Source: Pseudomonadota bacterium (GTDB lineage: Bacteria > Pseudomonadota > Gammaproteobacteria > Xanthomonadales > Xanthomonadaceae). Taken from it: a DNA stretch of 9,261 bases. Position numbers and translations under genes: made by a program. Positions 7,915 through 9,261 of the stretch are shown one piece after another. The notes under the pieces are model-generated. The model was not told the origin of the DNA. It saw nothing but the letters and a program-made list of their open reading frames with translations, and did no database searches. Numbering within the stretch: position 1 is the stretch's first letter; each line of letters starts with the position of its first letter. The stretch lies in the NCBI GenBank assembly GCA_023393895.1, contig JAEXBT010000215.1, positions 1-9,261 on the forward strand, given 5' to 3'.

Positions 7915-8364
7915 GTGCGCATCCGCGACCACCGGGCGGATGACGAGCCCGAGATCAACCTGGTCCCGATGATCGATGTGATCCTCTGCCTGATCATCTT
8001 CTTCGTCGTCACCACCACCTTCGACAGCCGTGCCGTGCTGCGCCTGCAGCTGCCGCGCGCCGATGGCGAACCGACGCCGACCCAGGTGCAGCCTCTATCG
8101 GTGCTCGTGAACGCCGATGGCCGCTATTTCGTCGCTGACCGCGAAGTGCTGCGGACCGATACCGAATCGCTCAAGCGCAGCATCGTCGAGATCGCCGGCG
8201 AGGATCGCGCCCGGCCTGTCCTGCTGCGTGCCGATGCTCGAACCCCGCATCAGGCCGTCGTGACCGCCTACGAGGCACTGGGCCAGCTCGGTTTCCGGCA
8301 GATCATGATTGCGACAGCGCCGGAGCAGCGCACCGCCGCGCCCACGCGCGCAGCAGGCGGATGA
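7915..8364 (+). CDS. exbD: ExbD/TolR-family biopolymer transport protein
   Basis: Partner of the preceding channel protein; 149 residues with a GTG start 1 nt after its stop codon. After a short charged cytoplasmic tail comes PEINLVPMIDVILCLIIFFVV (12-32), the single membrane helix. Asp21 is at the position of the proton-carrying aspartate of ExbD (Asp25 in E. coli). The periplasmic domain contains PLSVLVNADGRYFV and LLRADARTPHQAVVTAYEALGQLGFRQIMIAT, the usual ExbD/TolR fold, followed by a low-complexity Ala/Thr/Arg tail. The helix and aspartate imply an active proton-motive-force motor. No TonB or TolA gene is in the window. The stop overlaps the msbA start (ATGA), consistent with coupling. 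Confidence 0.92.
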   Translation: MRIRDHRADDEPEINLVPMIDVILCLIIFFVVTTTFDSRAVLRLQLPRADGEPTPTQVQPLSVLVNADGRYFVADREVLRTDTESLKRSIVEIAGEDRARPVLLRADARTPHQAVVTAYEALGQLGFRQIMIATAPEQRTAAPTRAAGG

Positions 8365-9261
8365 ACGAGGAAGCCTCCACGCGCCAGACTTGGCGACGGT
8401 TGCAGGGCTACGCCCGGCCGTACCGCTGGCTGCTGGCGATGGCGGCAGTGGCGCTGGCACTGGAAGCGGCCGCGAGCGCCACCGTGCTGGAGGTGCTGAA
8501 GTACATCGTCGATGACATCTTCGTTGCCAAGCAGTTCTCCTGGTGGCTGCCGTTGGCGATGGTCGCGTTGCTGTTCGGGCGCGGGCTGGCCGGCCTCGTG
8601 GCGGACTACGCGATCGCACGCAGCGGCCGCAACGTCGCACGTGACCTGCGCATGCAGCTGATGTCGAAGTACCTGCGGTCGCCCGGCGAGCGCTTCGACC
8701 AGGAAACCGTGCCCTCGATGCTGACCCGGCTCGGTGCCGACACCGACCAGGTCTCACAGGCCGCTGTCGACGCGCTGAAATCGGTGGTCAGCAGCGTGCT
8801 GCAGGTCATCGCACTGCTTGGCGTGATGTTCTGGAACAGCTGGAAGGTGTCGCTGGTGCTGCTGGTGCTGGGCCCGCTGATGGCGTGGATGATGGGCAAG
8901 GTCGGCAAGCGCTACCGGCGCCTCAACCAGGAGATCCAGCAGTCCGCGGCCGACATGCTGCAGACCGCCGACCAGGCACTGCACGCCCAGCAGGAAGTGA
9001 AGGCCTATGGCGCGCATGCCACAGAGATGGCGCGTTACGGCGGACAGACCGCGCGCAACGTCAAGCTGGTGATGAAGGTCGAGGTCACTCGCGGCATGTT
9101 GTCGATGCTGATTCAGTCGATGGGTGCGCTCGGCCTGGCGGTGATGCTGGTTGTGGCTGGTCGCGAGGCGGCGCTCGGCCACCTGACGGCCGGTGGCTTC
9201 ATGGCGGTGATGACGGCGATGATCAGCCTGGTGCCGGCCTTGCGGCAGATCACCAACGTGC
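8361..9261 (+). CDS. msbA: Lipid A export ABC transporter MsbA (3'-truncated by window edge)
   Basis: Half-transporter that flips lipid A-core from the inner to the outer leaflet of the inner membrane. The window holds 300 codons, roughly the transmembrane half of a protein of about 580 residues; the ATP-binding domain lies beyond the right edge. The protein begins MNEEASTRQTWRRLQGYARPY. TM1 is about 22-44, TM2 about 62-82, TM3/TM4 about 140-178 (SVLQVIALLGVMFWNSW, VSLVLLVLGPLMAWM) and TM5 about 248-268. MsbA-like landmarks are LKYIVDDIF (46-54), ERFDQETVPSMLTRLGADTDQV (110-131), a coupling-helix region HAQQEVKAYG (208-217), and LTAGGFMAVMTAMISL...PALRQITNV (275-300). The ATG overlaps the exbD-type stop by 4 nt. 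Other lipid-exporting ABC half-transporters share this fold, but context and motif spacing favour MsbA. Confidence 0.9.
   Translation, partial: MNEEASTRQTWRRLQGYARPYRWLLAMAAVALALEAAASATVLEVLKYIVDDIFVAKQFSWWLPLAMVALLFGRGLAGLVADYAIARSGRNVARDLRMQLMSKYLRSPGERFDQETVPSMLTRLGADTDQVSQAAVDALKSVVSSVLQVIALLGVMFWNSWKVSLVLLVLGPLMAWMMGKVGKRYRRLNQEIQQSAADMLQTADQALHAQQEVKAYGAHATEMARYGGQTARNVKLVMKVEVTRGMLSMLIQSMGALGLAVMLVVAGREAALGHLTAGGFMAVMTAMISLVPALRQITNV

Noticed and set aside
6921..8018. 365-codon frame on the - strand opposite comEC, exbB and exbD genes
   Set aside because: Low-complexity His/Arg/Gln-rich translation, entirely antisense to conserved membrane proteins.

Overview
The window is a GC-rich, gene-dense stretch of bacterial chromosome with all genes on the + strand. 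Protein sequences and gene order point to a gammaproteobacterium of the Xanthomonadaceae (Lysobacter/Luteimonas/Xanthomonas relatives). This rests on recalled family resemblance and synteny, not on a database search. I see no insertion sequence, phage gene, tRNA, rRNA or CRISPR array. The only non-coding gaps are tens of bases or shorter.

Left block (1-2932): the 3' part of sdhA (flavoprotein of succinate dehydrogenase, complex II; its 5' end lies outside the window), complete sdhB (iron-sulfur subunit), sdhE (the factor that helps attach FAD to SdhA), and a small two-helix membrane protein of the YgfX/CptA family overlapping sdhE. The enzyme and its flavinylation factor are therefore in one transcriptional direction. 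A compact UUCG-capped hairpin lies between sdhB and sdhE.

Right block (2958-9261): an envelope-biogenesis cluster. A LolC/LolE-type permease overlaps lolD, and together they make the inner-membrane machine that releases lipoproteins to LolA. Next come comEC/rec2 (DNA uptake channel), an ExbB/TolQ-type and an ExbD/TolR-type proton-channel pair, and the 5' half of msbA (lipid A flippase), which runs off the right edge. From lolC to msbA every junction is an overlap or a 1-nt gap, so the block probably forms one translationally coupled operon.

Most of this is conserved core genome, and I found no undescribed multi-gene system. The points worth a second look are the sdhB-sdhE hairpin, the single Hook-bearing Lol permease (LolF-like arrangement), the comEC tail running about 80 nt into the exbB-type gene, the nested start of ygfX inside sdhE, and the proton-channel pair of unknown partner placed directly before msbA.
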